Positions 20,366-32,127 of a DNA stretch of 64,000 nucleotides are shown one piece after another. Within the stretch, counting starts at the first letter, position 1. Every line of letters starts with the position of its first letter. The notes below the pieces were generated by a model, which was not told the origin of the DNA, ran no database searches, and saw nothing but the letters and a program-made list of their open reading frames with translations. Both the position numbers and the translations under genes were made by a program. The DNA comes from Nereocystis luetkeana (lineage: Eukaryota; Sar; Phaeophyceae; Laminariales; Laminariaceae): assembly GCA_031213475.1 (NCBI GenBank), contig JARUPZ010000010.1, positions 9,470,417 through 9,534,416 on the forward strand, read 5' to 3'.

Positions 20366-21001
20366 AAAAAATGTCAATCAACATTATCATGTTACTTTCA
20401 CCCAAAAAACAAGGAACAACAATAACACATGTACCAGGTATCTACGTATATACGTACGAAGAATACCAAAAGAAGATAAAACGGATACAAAAAGCGTTGC
20501 CTTCCTCCCTAGCTATGAACTGTAGTGAAACAAAAAACGAACCATGGAGCGCGTAGCCCTCCATTAAGGTTTTCCGGCCCATCCCATCTAGCGTCTTTGC
20601 CCTACTCCGCCATCCCCGCCCTATACATGACATCGCGAGCACTCCTTCCTCCTCCTTCCCACCACCTCTGTATACCGTAATCGCCGCGTTTGTATCACGT
20701 TCGACGAGGTTTCTGCCGATTATGAATGCTACGATGGAGGCGCATCAAGTTTTTTTACTGGGGCACCTCCTCGCCTGGGGAGCGGTAAACCTCGCCCAGA
20801 CACTGACCTCGAGCACATAAAGGAACCTTTGTGCAGAGGGATGGCCTCGGTATCTCACGAACCCCCAGGCAGGGTGAAACAGCAAAGAAAGCGTGTTCCA
20901 TCGATATTGGGTAGAGTTGCCTGGCAGTCAGAAATGTTTCGGCCGGACAAAGACACCCCCGTATCGCAGCAAGCGTGCACCATCCTCGTAGAAGTGTCGG
21001 G
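20366..21001. other. Unassigned DNA
   Basis: Holds a GTACCAGGTAT palindrome variant at 20431-20441 and coding-like minus frames (20755-21060) that overlap the beginning of the following tandem duplication. Nothing was recognised. Confidence 0.35.
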
Positions 21002-21420
21002 TTTCGCGTTGGGGGGATACAAGCATGGGAGCGAATTGACATTTCGTAGATGCCAGGCACTCAATTACTCTGGATGCGATGACCTACGCCAATAGAGTGT
21101 CTTTAGTCTGCAGTCTGAAGAGCGCGCGGCCGTAGTCGCACAGTAGTATGTTTGCGGCAAGAACATCGTGCAGCTCCATGTTCGGTGTACGCCCATGTCG
21201 GCTTTCGCGTTGGGGGGTACTAACATGCACCCGGTAGCGAATTGCATTTCCGTAGTGCCGGGTACTCAATTAATTATTGACGACCGCCCTGCATGCGATG
21301 ACCTACGCCAGCAGAGCGTCTCTAGTCTGCAGCCGGAAGAGCGCGCGGCCGTAGTCGTACAACAGTATGTCCGCGGCAAGAATATCGTGCAGCTCCACGT
21401 TCGTGTGCGCCCACTCCAGC
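21002..21420 (-). repeat. Tandem duplication, two units of about 200 bp
   Basis: Unit 1 (21002-21202) and unit 2 (21203 to about 21420) both start TTTCGCGTTGGGGGG and share GATGACCTACGCCA, AGAGCGCGCGGCCGTAGTCG and GAACATCGTGCAGCTCCA-like blocks. On the minus strand both encode related peptides (ELHDVLAANILL and ELHDILAADILL, then DYGRALFRLQT), so the unit is probably a duplicated piece of a minus-strand gene. The family is not recognised. A G-run of about 16 occurs at 21567-21582. Confidence 0.8.
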
Positions 21421-22311
21421 AATTCCTTTCGTACCGCAGATCGGGTACCTGCGTTCGCCACTATACCTGTATCCCAGTTACGCACCGGACTTTTCACCTT
21501 TGCGTTGAACAACCGCATCGACAGCTCCCATTCTAGCGCGCGACGAGCCAACAAAGGACGCATAGTGGGGGGGGGGGGGGGGTCACGAGTGAACGCCTCT
21601 TTTGCAGCCCTCCTGCGGCTGATTTTCTTCTTGGGGGCGGTGTTTTAGGAGAGGCGCGGGGGTGCGCGTCTTTGGGCACAAACATACATGCTGGGTCATT
21701 GCCGCGCCTGAAAATAACATTGCATTTTTTTTTATATCAGTTTCTTGATAATGGCCGTTGTGCAGTAAATGTCTCTTGACCACGACGACTCTGGCGTTCC
21801 CTGGCAGCTCTACCGGGCATCCGTATGAACAAACCGATCTTCAGATGGCGTAGGGTTTGGTTACAGTGACGATTGAAAGGGCACTCGCCATGGGAGATAT
21901 GAAGCAATCTCCCGAACTACACCTCGATCATCGCATTACGCCTGCACTGCGTCTATCATGTATTTTGCAGGCTGTGTCGTGACCGGTCATTTCCAAGCGG
22001 GTTTACCATCGCAGATACAACAACTACGAGCTGATACCCACGCCACCCATCACTTCCGAAACATGGTATGTGCGTCGCAGTCTGACAAACGCGAATCATC
22101 GCTACGGGGCACTTGGGGCGGAAGTTCTTAGGTTTTTTGTCATGGGCTGCAGGCTGCCACGACGAGACGTCTCGCCGTTGTCGAGGGCTTCCTTCTTAAC
22201 AGTCCAGGGAACGATACAAAACAATGGCCCGTCTGGTAGTTCTCTCTTCTACAGCACATGTGTACTTGTCCTTGAAATTGCTTGGTACCTTTGGGTTTGG
22301 GTGTTTTTCAG
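21421..22311. other. Unassigned DNA
   Basis: The minus frame of the second tandem unit continues upstream to about 21563. The remainder shows only short frames. No RNA gene or repeat was recognised. Confidence 0.35.
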
Positions 22312-22437
22312 CTCACATCCTACATCGCCTGCGAGCTGCACGAGCTGGTCAAACCGCTGTCCAACACCACCGGAGTCTCAAAGGCTATTGCTTCATACAG
22401 GGGGCATCAATATTGTTGTCGGTACACCTATGACTGA
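22312..22437 (+). CDS. Exon-like ORF, unrecognised
   Basis: Directly after an acceptor-like GGGTGTTTTTCAG (ending 22311), a 41-codon frame runs to TGA at 22435-22437 with strongly protein-like sequence (SYIACELHELVKPLSNTTGV). The upstream exon was not identified: a frame from ATG 22224 is open across this border in another phase. It could be the last exon of a plus-strand gene. Confidence 0.3.
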   Translation, partial: LTSYIACELHELVKPLSNTTGVSKAIASYRGHQYCCRYTYD

Positions 22438-23434
22438 ATATGCCTGAGTGCCAAGTGGCCTGTATTATCAGAAACTCGAAACCCACCTTCAAATATGCCC
22501 ACCGCCGTGTACGTCGATAAAGTTGCCTGGAACGATGTCAGAGAAGAAGCGCGAAATGTGAACGAGTGGGAGCACGGTCGGTCATAGCCTCGATCGTTGT
22601 GCGGACATCCTTGAACATGCACATATATATGCGATGGAGTTCGTGCGTCTGGATATGCCTATTTATGGGGGGAAATATTTGGCGAAGAAGGGACGCCTCG
22701 TATACCGCACACAATGAAGGGGAACGCACGTGTCCTTAAATACTCTGCAGGAACTAAAGGCATGCGTAGGGAGAAATGAACCGCCGCTCGTGGAAAAGGC
22801 GGGTATGCCAGGGACATGAGGGTCAGGAAGAAGCGCCTTGTAGACTGCAACACAAGCAGGAGATATAGAAAATTGTTCGCGCCGCACCAGAAGCAGGGAA
22901 CGTATAATACGTGCCCAACAGACAGTAAAATAAACTCTCAAGTGAAAATACGATAGGAGTACCTCTGATCGGTGCCCTTGACGCAGAGGAGGCAGGCCAC
23001 AACGGTGATGGGAAGCTGTAAATGAACAGAAATCCCCCGAAAGGAAAACGCAGCAGTTTGACGGTGGTACGTTCAAGTAGGAACACAAACGCTCACGACC
23101 GAGCAATACCACGGTTTGGGGCCGTCGTCATGTTTATTTCTAATTATGCGTGGTGCCAGCTATTTTTTGACAGGGCATCGACAATATGTTCGAACTCGTG
23201 TAACTCGCAGCCAGGCATCCGCCTTCATCGAAAATCGGGCCTGCGATAACGGGGCTCGTCTTCCCTCGAACCACAAGGTAATAGTAGTGGACCGGGAAAA
23301 CAGTTCATATAGTTGGGTGCCGTGCTAAGCCCCAACAAAACCACCAATAATGGAACCATGCGTTAAAGGATGGAAACACATCAACTACTCAATTGAGCCT
23401 CAACTCCAACTTAACATTCATCACTGTTTGTAGG
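22438..23434. other. Coding-like minus-strand frames, unassigned
   Basis: The minus frames 22663-23112 (149 codons) and 22823-23086 overlap and are open but have no recognised domain. A short peptide similarity (VYKALL here near 22830, LYKALL near 29170 on the same strand) hints that this DNA and that at 29 kb derive from related sequences. Confidence 0.3.
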
Positions 23435-23720
23435 TGGCACTTTCGGGATGCTTGCCGCGGCTTTGACGACTGCGCTCGACGGGTTCCCTTGCTTGACGTT
23501 CTCTATACCTCGCCCACACACCAAGGTTGAGGGTAAACTGTATGCTCAACACGGTGAGCAGCTCGACAGGCTGGTATCTAGGCAATTTACTCTACTACAG
23601 CTGGTGGCCTATCCGACGTATGTATGCAAACATAAAAAAAAACGAAAAGGAAGCCTACCACCACTGTTGTTTTCTCAGGTGATTCACACGGAGAGCATGG
23701 TACGCGACAGTTGTTCATAG
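23435..23720 (+). CDS. Exon-like ORF with acceptor and donor borders, unrecognised
   Basis: After an acceptor-like CACTGTTTGTAG, the plus frame reads GMLAAALTTALDGFPCLTFS and RLVSRQFTLLQLVAYPT to about 23617. A donor-like GTATGTATGC follows, and after 63 bp a polypyrimidine acceptor (TTGTTTTCTCAG at 23669-23680). The frame also stays open across that candidate intron to a stop at 23718-23720. Splicing at these borders would bring a TGA into frame, so the intron is doubtful or the gene is damaged. No family is recognised. Confidence 0.3.
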
Positions 23721-24832
23721 GTATCCAAACGTTTTCCGCAGTAGTAGCAACTCACATAAGATAAGAATTACCCCCATTGTATTTCAGTGGATCGATCTGT
23801 TTCCGCCTATTATACGAGGAAGCACACGATATGACGGGCCAAATACAATGCGAAGACTACGGCTGTGTGTGGTGGAAAATCACAAACCACATTTCAAAGA
23901 CACGTGGTAGTTCTCCTGTCGACGGACCCTGTCAGCCATAAACGTGTTTTGCCCCGAGCAAAACCACCCCACCCACCCCCTACCGCACTGCACCGCCCTG
24001 TGGAGGAATGGCTCGGGTGAGCACTTCGAGGCAAGACCGGGGCACTATGCTGAAGCATCCGGTGGGGCTTGAAATGGTGGCCCCGGTGCGCTCCACCTCT
24101 AAACGGCCTGACACCAAATACTCTGCGCGTTCACCGAGAAAAAAAACATGCCACCTTAATAAAACCCCCCTTGAACGGTTCTTCCACTGCAGCGATACAA
24201 TTGATGCCAGGCGCAATCCCGTCTACCCACCCGTGCGGAATATGCATCGATTTGGTTCGAGCGGAAGGCGGTATTGGCGCGGGCTTTGATACAGTAAATA
24301 GCGCAGCATGCGGCATATGCCCCCCTCCCCCGCCCTACTGATCTGCACGTAGCTAAAAAACATATTTGAGGACGTATCGCAAGTGGGTGTGAGCATACCG
24401 AGGCTCAGCATAAATAAGCGAACAAGGTTCTGTCCTTGTCAACCGTCACGTTGGAGCTCTTCCCTCCCACAAAATTGGTACCAGCGCGTCCGCGAAGACA
24501 GAAAAAGGCACCGAGCGGATGCGTCGGATGCACTCGAACAACGCAACGTCCCCTGTCGCTCACGGTGGTCTAGTTCTGCCCCCTGTATAACCAGCCCCAC
24601 GTTCCGCCCACCTTAACGGCATCATGAAGCCACCAGCCGTCGTCGCTGTGAACGTTGATCGGCCAGAGCTTCCTCTCACGCTGCGAAAACGAGTTGGGTT
24701 TGGTTGACGGCGGCCACGAAGAGGGGTAAACCGGGCACGGCACAGGCCAAATGAAACTAAATACACAGGTATGAAGCAGTGTGTGTCGTCTCGACCTTGT
24801 GTCCGCCCCTGAATTCTTCTCCTAGAGAGATA
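23721..24832. other. Unassigned DNA
   Basis: Several overlapping frames. On the minus strand the region near 24160-24200 shares a short block with 26873-26915 (GGTTCTT then GCAGCG, in similar spacing). Nothing could be identified. Confidence 0.3.
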
Positions 24833-25135
24833 CTAGAAATGTGGGAGGAGGCGGTGAGAAAGAGAACATAACAGTATCCGGGTACAAACTCGTATGTGAT
24901 GATGTTGGACATGTCCTGTCAGGCCTCGAAAAGTCTTTTTTAGACCTGGTTTAGAGGAGTAAATGATTTTTCTGTCGATGAGGTCCACCTCTCGCTGCGC
25001 TGTCTCCTCGTCATGTGTATGCACTCGAACATAGGCGAGGAAATCGTCGAATAGATCGAGATTAGGCGTGAACCCGTACGGCATCACTTGTACCGCGAGA
25101 GCTCGTCCCACTTGGTACTGTTTTTCGTCTGGGCG
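24833..25135 (-). CDS. Minus-strand ORF, unrecognised
   Basis: About 100 codons open on the minus strand, with strongly protein-like central sequence (PYGFTPNLDLFDDFLAYVRV, then HDEETAQREVDLIDRK) but no ATG at its beginning, so it may be an internal exon or remnant. The last 30 residues are less convincing. No domain is recognised. Confidence 0.35.
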   Translation of the reverse strand, partial: RPDEKQYQVGRALAVQVMPYGFTPNLDLFDDFLAYVRVHTHDEETAQREVDLIDRKIIYSSKPGLKKTFRGLTGHVQHHHIRVCTRILLCSLSHRLLPHF

Positions 25136-25896
25136 TCAATATGTACAAGCTCCACCCGACGTCGCCATGGTACGGCCTATGTCGACATACCCGCGCTATG
25201 CCGACAGCATGCAATAGAAAAGCCTTTCGAACGATGCGCCTGGTCATCACATTGCAGATGACGCGCTCAGCAAATTGGTATCCATGTTATGGCAATATAT
25301 GCTACCCCTAACGCATGTTGTGCTTCCCACCGCTACGTACGTGCTTACGTACGTACACGTTGTGCCTCGAGAACGACGTGATGATAGGGGTAACGTAGCA
25401 CCTACTTTTCGAGGGGCTTTATTTGAGGAGCTCCGCCATGCTTGTTCGAGAAAAAAAAATACTCGCAAGCTACTCCGGATGCACCAACAATCACATGGGT
25501 TGGGTACACAACGAAATGTGCGGGCCCCAGTTCCAACGCGCAAGGAGTCGTGCGGCACGGGCGCAACATGAGCATATTTTGCTCTGCGGGGCGCTTACGC
25601 TCCTCGCAGACGTGTATACAACCAAACTACTCGCCATTGTTTCGGTCGCTATTTTCCGAACCCAACAGGGGCATAGGAGCTCAGATGCCAGTCAGAATCG
25701 ATTTTTCTCAAAGGTAACAGCCCTGTCCCAGGGCGCCTCATTACAGATACTCGATATAGTGGGAGACTGCTCAACATTTATGAATACTACGACGATGAAC
25801 CATGAGTAATAATAATATTAACCTAGACGCCGAGGAAAACCCATGTTGCGCTATAATACCTGGCACACCGCATGCAACGAGATCGAGTAGTGCTCT
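25136..25896. other. Unassigned DNA
   Basis: Open frames overlap on both strands (25247-25558 minus, 25423-25809 plus). Nothing was recognised. Confidence 0.3.
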
Positions 25897-26382
25897 TCAG
25901 TCGAGGAGCTCATCCGCAGCGACAGACTGCTGGCCTGAGAAGCTGCAAACCCCAACACTTGTGTCGCACAACTGGTCTTCAAAGCCGGGCGGCCTGTAAC
26001 CGCTATATACGTACTGGCTGAAGGATTCTCGGCTAAGCCGCACTATAGTATCTGTTACACCGAAATATTTGAAAAACAAAAAAGAACAAACAAAGAAAAG
26101 GCGCCGCCATCTCGTCGACGTAGGGAAACCAGAAGATAGAACGGTTGACGCTCGGCCGTGTGTAGTACCCACCGCCTGTTCCGGCTGGCAGAATTCAAAC
26201 GTGGGGTCGCAGAGGACCGACGACATCATCGCGCTGAATGCTTTGTTGCCCCATCTTTGCTTTGCGAATTCCATCAAGCGGTCTTGGAGAAGCCCTTCTT
26301 CTCCGTCCGAGTCACCGCACCACTGCTCATCGGGGTCGAGCGCGAGGTCATTGCGATGGCGGTGGCACAATAGGACGCGCAG
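25897..26382 (-). CDS. Minus-strand ORF of about 160 codons, unrecognised
   Basis: The frame is open from the TAA at 26385 to a stop at 25897. The first half is acidic and protein-like (DPDEQWCGDSDGEEGLLQDR, then RWGNKAFSAMMSSVL). The second half has a hydrophobic Phe-rich stretch that may be intronic (a GTTTGTTC donor-like word near 26087 and a CCTTCAGCCAG acceptor-like word near 26020), followed by a last piece ending SVAADELLD. There is no ATG at the beginning. It could be a gene missing its first exon. No known family. Confidence 0.35.
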   Translation of the reverse strand: MRVLLCHRHRNDLALDPDEQWCGDSDGEEGLLQDRLMEFAKQRWGNKAFSAMMSSVLCDPTFEFCQPEQAVGTTHGRASTVLSSGFPTSTRWRRLFFVCSFLFFKYFGVTDTIVRLSRESFSQYVYSGYRPPGFEDQLCDTSVGVCSFSGQQSVAADELLD

Positions 26383-28494
26383 TTAATAGAAAACCGCCCT
26401 TCAACGAGCCAGAGAGTTCACGGAGAAAAAAAGAGAGAACGAGCTAGCTGCACCCCTTCCCAAAGCGAGAAAGGACCATAACCAGAGTCGCGAGATTTTT
26501 GGACGAATGAAAAATGACATATTTTTCTTTTCTTAGAAGTATGCATAGTCGGTTTTATTACGAGGATACACCGCCCCCCCCTTTCTCGGCTGTAGAACAC
26601 GCCTCTCGCTGCGTGAGCTAGACAGCCAGGGTCCCGTTTTTTTGGTGTGTTTTTCGGCGGTGACCACGACTGGCGGTCAAGTTAGATCATATGGTCAAGG
26701 TATCTCATTTTCGTGCGGGGGAGAACCTACACTCCGCACAAGGGGGATGATCGCATCACGTAGTGTGTATATGGTGAGTCACCCGCTAGGCAGTTACATA
26801 GTAATCCTTTTGCTGTCTCTGGAAGTGCCCGCACCAGAAATTAAACCAACTAACTGATGCTGTTATCCATATGCACGAAAATCCGCCTCTAAAGCGGTTC
26901 TTAGTAGGATGCAGCGCACCCTTCACGTGACTCGCATACCACATCACGGCGCTTCGCGCTTGATACAAGAAATGTCCGCCTGGTCGGTGGAAACCGGACG
27001 TGCTCCGTCCCGGTATTGTAGGGATGCGAGGGTCGATGGTCATACGACTACGGCCATGCGCGATAAGGAGTACACCCCCCCCTCTCCCCCCTCCTCGGTT
27101 TGGGACTCAAAAAGAAAGTGTCGTGTCGATTACTGTTTCCGGATGCTCACATGAATTCGTCGCCAATAATCCAGTCCGTAAAATTGGATGATACCTCTCA
27201 GAATCTATCATAGTCATTACCCGATAGCCCTTAGGGCATCTGGTATACATTTGCGCATTTCCAGGTACAACTGACAGTAGTCCAGCTGTGGGTTATTGTT
27301 TGTTTAATACTGCAGGAATGATGAACTTTAGAAATATAACAATAAAAAAAAATAGTACGACATGCCGTTGTTTTGGCTACTTAGACCAAGACCCTCTATC
27401 ATATACAACAAGTCGGGCAAGGGTGCGTCTGTAGAGCAGTGGCAGTTTCGAAATAGTCTCAAAGGCTGCACCTATCGATGTGTCGACAAAGTCCGTTTCC
27501 CGTCTCGTCCACGGAGACACCTGAGGAGGTTATGCGTTTGTTCCTATAATATAGCATACAGACAAAGACTAACGTGTTCGGCCTGGCGGATACAGCACGT
27601 CACATGTGCTGTACGTTTGAAGGTTTAACTTATCAGGCTGCGTTTGTTTTGTATTCGGGAAACAATCCACAGCTAAGCGCTTCTACCCGGCGAAGAAGGC
27701 CACTCCAACTCCAACCCCTACATTGTAGCCTCTAAGAGCCCACGATCAACCCTAACATCACATTAAGCCGCGAATCTATGGCCAAAACAGACGATTCTTC
27801 CTTGCTTGTCGCGTAATGTAATTCCCGTGCACAAGCAACAAGCAGAGTCTAGACGCAATATCATACCTTCGACGGCCGGTCTTGGATATCGTGATCTGTA
27901 GGGCAGTAGTAGAACGCAGACACTAATCTGTCGATAGGATTCCTCAACATCGTGAAATATTCACAGTCCCTGCCAATGGACTCCAGGGGCGCCCTGGAAG
28001 AGATACCGAGGAGGGCCGATAGTGATTGGCCATGTGAGCAATTGCATGGAGGGAATTAAGGGCCAAGGGCGGAGACGTCAGGGCAATCAACCGTTTCGAT
28101 GGGTATGTTACTACTGCCCTGCCGAGGGGTAACTTTCGTGCGTTTTGTGTAAAAATGCTACATACAGGGGTAACCAACAACCTACCTGTTCAGACGCGAG
28201 CCACGATGGGGTAGGCCTTTTTTCTCCCCTTTAAACACTTCACTTTTGACTCTCCGATCTCTGCCCAAGTATCGTTTGAACACCAGTTGTAAGATGGCAT
28301 GCTTCCACGGTTCCTGCGGTATACCGATTATTCTAGTCGTCATCTGAATATGTATTCGAATACTGAACGAAGGGAAACTACGGGAAAAAACCTAGTGCCT
28401 AAGAACATACATGCGATCAATCGGATCTGGAACATATTCTACAAACAAATCCAGGAACCCCCCCTTTGGGGATTGTTAGTCGTATACCTAGGCC
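26383..28494. other. Unassigned DNA
   Basis: Small overlapping frames such as 26786-27043 minus and 27944-28180 minus, without motifs. The block CACGTGACTCGCATACCAC near 26925 resembles CACGTGACATACCAC near 29083. A short homopolymer occurs at 27346-27353. Confidence 0.35.
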
Positions 28495-28624
28495 ATCGGG
28501 TCGGAAGTTTGGATGTTTTTCGCAAAATTCAGTGCTCGGGTGAGGTGTAGAACCCCTATATTATTATAGACAAGTCAGGAGCCCCAGAAAAAAGCAGCGG
28601 CACCTCCATCGTACAGAACGGGTC
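28495..28624. mobile_element. MITE-2 relic (right half)
   Basis: The order GGGTGAGGTGTAGAACC, CAAGTCAGGAGCCCCAGAAA, CACCTCCATCGTACAGAAC follows that of the right half of the intact copies at 34052 and 62966. The left half is not recognisable. Confidence 0.55.
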
Positions 28625-30055
28625 GTCGAGTCGAGACAGGACAGGGCGTGTACGTGGCATTTGCTTCGCCGAAACTTTTCCGACCGAAGGGGGGCGGAAG
28701 TCCCAAATCCGAGGCGTGTTAAGCGCGTGCTGCGATACAGGCAGCAGGTTTTGCATACAAGATTTCCTGGGTGACGGGGTTCCTTATCCAGAAATCTGTG
28801 AAGCGCAGTAGTACTAAACGGGTTTGGGAATAAGGATTGCGTCCTACAACAGCAGTGTGTACATACTTTGCGAAAAGCTCTAGAGATGTACACCGCACAA
28901 ACAGCAGCATCGTAAAACCAAGAGCGTTTATAACATAGGCGACGTGCGAGAAACGGTAGATAATTAAGTCGATTCCGAGGATCAGGGCTGGCAAGCTAGG
29001 ATATACCCTCATCCCATGATAGGGGGGTTACACTTCCTGGCCAAGCAATGTCTGGCCGAACAGTTTCTGGCCATTTGAGCCCCTCACGTGACATACCACC
29101 GCTTCGCACGCACGATACATTTACTGCTGTAGCATACGAAGTTGTTTTAGGACATGGGTAGAGCAATGCCTTGTAGAGGTTGTGCCCTACTTTTGGGTCT
29201 CCTCGCATGAGGAGCTCCACAGCCCACCCGAAACACGGCTTCGAATAGGGTCGATCGCGCAACCCGCTAGACATTTTTATGCGCTAGTCCTGAAACAAGC
29301 ACACGACAGTAGTGCGATTAGTATGCTAACGGGAAAATCCGTTTCTCCCTTGACGAGGTCAGCCTGTCAGAAACTAGTTGACCCCAAACCGGGCAACCCC
29401 TATCGCGGGTTTCCACGTATTATGTATACGGTGCGGAAACGGAGTACGGAACATTTTTCGAGGTGCATATGAGAATAACTCCGCGGTAGGGATATTTCCC
29501 TTAGTTTTTCTGAGTTACCCGCATGAGGGTATCCACAACTTACCCAAAACAGAGACATCACAACGACGTTCGTTCACGCCACCTGATCAAGCACTTGCGT
29601 CCGCTATTCGTAAAACATTATACACTAGACAAGGTATAAAACCACCCGGGTATGGGAACAGTTTCTCACTCAAGGAGCTCGAGCGATCGTGAAGCATCTA
29701 TCTGGCTCAAAGATGCAACAACCCCTATTCAGCGCGAGGGTGAGCCATCAACCGGTTCTTCAGGCGCGGGACACGAACCAATAAGAACCGAACTCGATAC
29801 GACACAAAGACTATGGCGGTGACTGTCGCAGTACGCCTCAAGCAAGAGGAAGTAAGGGCAGGTATGCGTGGTAACTCTACTCGATGGGTGAACAGTGAAT
29901 ATATATGTATGTTTTCACCTCCATGGAGGGGTCATGCTACGATAGTTAGTGTCACCAGGAACCTACCTCATCGTTAATCGGTAGCGAAGACATACCATAT
30001 TTATTATATAGCGAGTAGGCAATGATCAAGAAAAACTCCGTAGTAGACGCGATAG
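28625..30055. other. Unassigned DNA
   Basis: The overlapping frames 28719-29012 minus, 28996-29274 minus and 29182-29472 plus lack motifs. A stem piece of MITE-2 (CTCCTCGCATGAGGAGC at 29202-29218) with flanking CCACAGCCCACCCGAAA suggests a further relic at about 29196-29245. Confidence 0.3.
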
Positions 30056-30460
30056 AGTGCGTGGGCTGCGAGGGTTCTGTATAATATAGCCGCATCCAGA
30101 GTGGCACAGCACAATAGACTCGAACAGTACTCTAGTAAACACGATGTACAGAGCCGTTTCTTGGAACCCGGCACACACGGCAAAACGCCTTCAGCAACTC
30201 CTGTTCTTCAAAAAGAATCTCTCGTTGATACGGAGCGACATGAAACCTGCGCGTTCGCTAGGCACGAGTCTAAACAAGGTGCACCAGAGAGCTTGCATGT
30301 CTTGAAGATGGGACACGAGCCCCGCCTCACACACGCCCCCCGTTCTCCTCGTGGTCTCCTATTATTGGTTGGCCCAACTAAGGCCACCTTTCAAATTTCA
30401 ACGCCACATTCTTCTTCAGAGCGACGTTCACGAGTCAGCTCATCATGGGCCCGCGCTTGA
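30056..30460 (+). CDS. Plus-strand ORF of about 135 codons, unrecognised
   Basis: Open from the TAG at 30053 to the TGA at 30458-30460, with no early ATG (the first Met is about 90 codons in). It is hydrophilic, Ser/His/Arg-rich and without repeats. It could be an exon or chance. No family is recognised. Confidence 0.25.
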   Translation, partial: SAWAARVLYNIAASRVAQHNRLEQYSSKHDVQSRFLEPGTHGKTPSATPVLQKESLVDTERHETCAFARHESKQGAPESLHVLKMGHEPRLTHAPRSPRGLLLLVGPTKATFQISTPHSSSERRSRVSSSWARA

Positions 30461-31009
30461 TTTCCAGACCACAGAACCTCTAGCAGTAAATGACTCGCTA
30501 GAAGAATGAATGCAAGGATCGGATCGGACCGGTGAATGAACTAATTTAACTTCTGTAGACCATCAGGCCACAGGGGGTATTGCTCGCCGTCTGCATTTTC
30601 CGGGTATATATAGCCAAATAAATATCAGATGGGAGTGAAAAATCTCACCTGAGGATTTCCGCGCATCCCATTATGACGGAAGAATTGTGAAGGGTCTCTA
30701 GCGGCGTCAATGGTGAAGTCCTGGCATTCGACCTGACAAGACCTGAGCAGCAGGAAATTGCGCAATGAAGCTTCTACGTATTATAGGTAGCCAGCGTCGT
30801 TTTTCCATAGATTTGGCCGTTGCCCATCAGAACCGGGGGCAGCACAGAACTTCCGTGAGGCTCCTCCCTTTCTTGCTTGAGGGACTCTACACAACTCGCT
30901 CAACGATAGCATAGAGAAACATGTGAAAGCTACTGTAAGCCCGATACACAAGCTCACGGGCCAGGCTGGGGTATCCGATACAGAACCTCTCGAAACTTAC
31001 ATCGGGTCC
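30461..31009. other. Unassigned DNA
   Basis: No supported feature. Confidence 0.4.
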
Positions 31010-31060
31010 AATATATATATATATATATATACATATATATATAATATATATTTATATATG
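31010..31060. repeat. (TA)n microsatellite
   Basis: About 50 bp of TA dinucleotides with a few interruptions. Confidence 0.95.
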
Positions 31061-31500
31061 TTGGGTCACCCCCTACAGGGGGGTCCCGTTTGGTCAGACG
31101 TTATCTGGATTACCTGTACCAAAACCTACTGCTACACAACATATCAAGGCTAGATAAACTACACTGCAGCATCGGTGCCTGCCGCCCTTTGGCAGGTCTA
31201 GGAACGGAATCGACCGGGCGTTGATCCTTCTTATCGCAACTCCTATGTATCGGGCACATGAAGAGTGGAGAGCAGTTTTGTACCAAGTGTTTTTTTAACC
31301 TACCTACTGCTATGGCTTGAGACGAATCACCTGGCGGAAGGGTTTCTTCGCTCTTGCAGCTTTGAATAAGCTGCCGTTTCACGGTCGAGCCTCCACTTTT
31401 TACAAAGTGGGTAAACACTGCGGTCGCGAGGGGCAAGGCACGAGCGCCGTAATACACGGTGTGTGGAGCAGAAAGCAGGGCCCCGACATTCGGTAAACGG

Positions 31501-32127
31501 TTAGACGGGTGTATTGAGCCGTACAGTACAGTGCAGTAAAGTACAGTACAGTACAGTACAGTACAGCACAGTACAGTACAGTACAGTACAATACGGTACG
31601 GTACATACTACAGTACTGTAACAGTATAGTACAGTACAGTACAGTACAGTACAGTACAGTGCAGTACAGTACAGTACAGTACAGTACACTAAACTGTACT
31701 GTAGCACGTTTCGCATCAGATCTACGTTCGTTGTGGGCAAACGATCGTAAAAGGCCATATTGTCGGCGATTGTGTCGTCTAATGTTAGGCAGCGTGGCAA
31801 CAATCTACTCTCCGTGTTGGTTAGCAACTCTGATGAGATAATTACTTTATTGTAACTAGCGTCGAGAGAACACGATAACGAGGTAGTTCTCGCATTCCTT
31901 TGACTATGATAGGTGCTGGACGTGATCAGTGCCAATATACCCCTAACGTCAACGCCAAAAACGTTCTTCATAATAACATCGGATGTATGGGGTAAACCGA
32001 AAGGCGCAGCGACAAGATACCGATGATTGTGGGGGCCGCCCGCTGACCTCGGTGCGTAGAACAAGCCTTCTGCAGTTCGTACCTGTACAATATCGTGGCG
32101 GCTCATTTGCAGGGCTCCCGGCATATA
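31501..32127 (-). CDS. Minus-strand exon-like ORF extended by a microsatellite, unrecognised
   Basis: Preceded by an acceptor-like border (CTCTCTGGTGTTTCGACAG) and with in-frame ATGs at 32124 and 32106. The first 140 or so codons are unusually protein-like (RYLVAAPFGLPHTSDVIMKN, then GILALITSSTYHSQRN, SRLLPRCLTLDDTIADNMAF). The frame then enters the (ACAGT)n tract, where it becomes a five-residue repeat of Cys-Thr-Val-Leu-Tyr, and stops at 31501. A pentanucleotide repeat has no stop in any frame here, so the tail is probably not original. No domain is recognised. This is the best non-transposon coding candidate of the window. Confidence 0.45.
   Translation of the reverse strand, partial: YMPGALQMSRHDIVQVRTAEGLFYAPRSAGGPHNHRYLVAAPFGLPHTSDVIMKNVFGVDVRGILALITSSTYHSQRNARTTSLSCSLDASYNKVIISSELLTNTESRLLPRCLTLDDTIADNMAFYDRLPTTNVDLMRNVLQYSLVYCTVLYCTALYCTVLYCTVLYCYSTVVCTVPYCTVLYCTVLYCTVLYCTLLHCTVRLNTPV
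31521..31686. repeat. (ACAGT)n pentanucleotide microsatellite
   Basis: About 165 bp of GTACA units with minor interruptions near 31590-31630. Confidence 0.95.

Noticed and set aside
31400..31606. Open frame of Tyr-Cys-Thr-Val-Leu repeats on the minus strand
   Set aside because: It is the translation of (ACAGT)n and has no protein-like start of its own.
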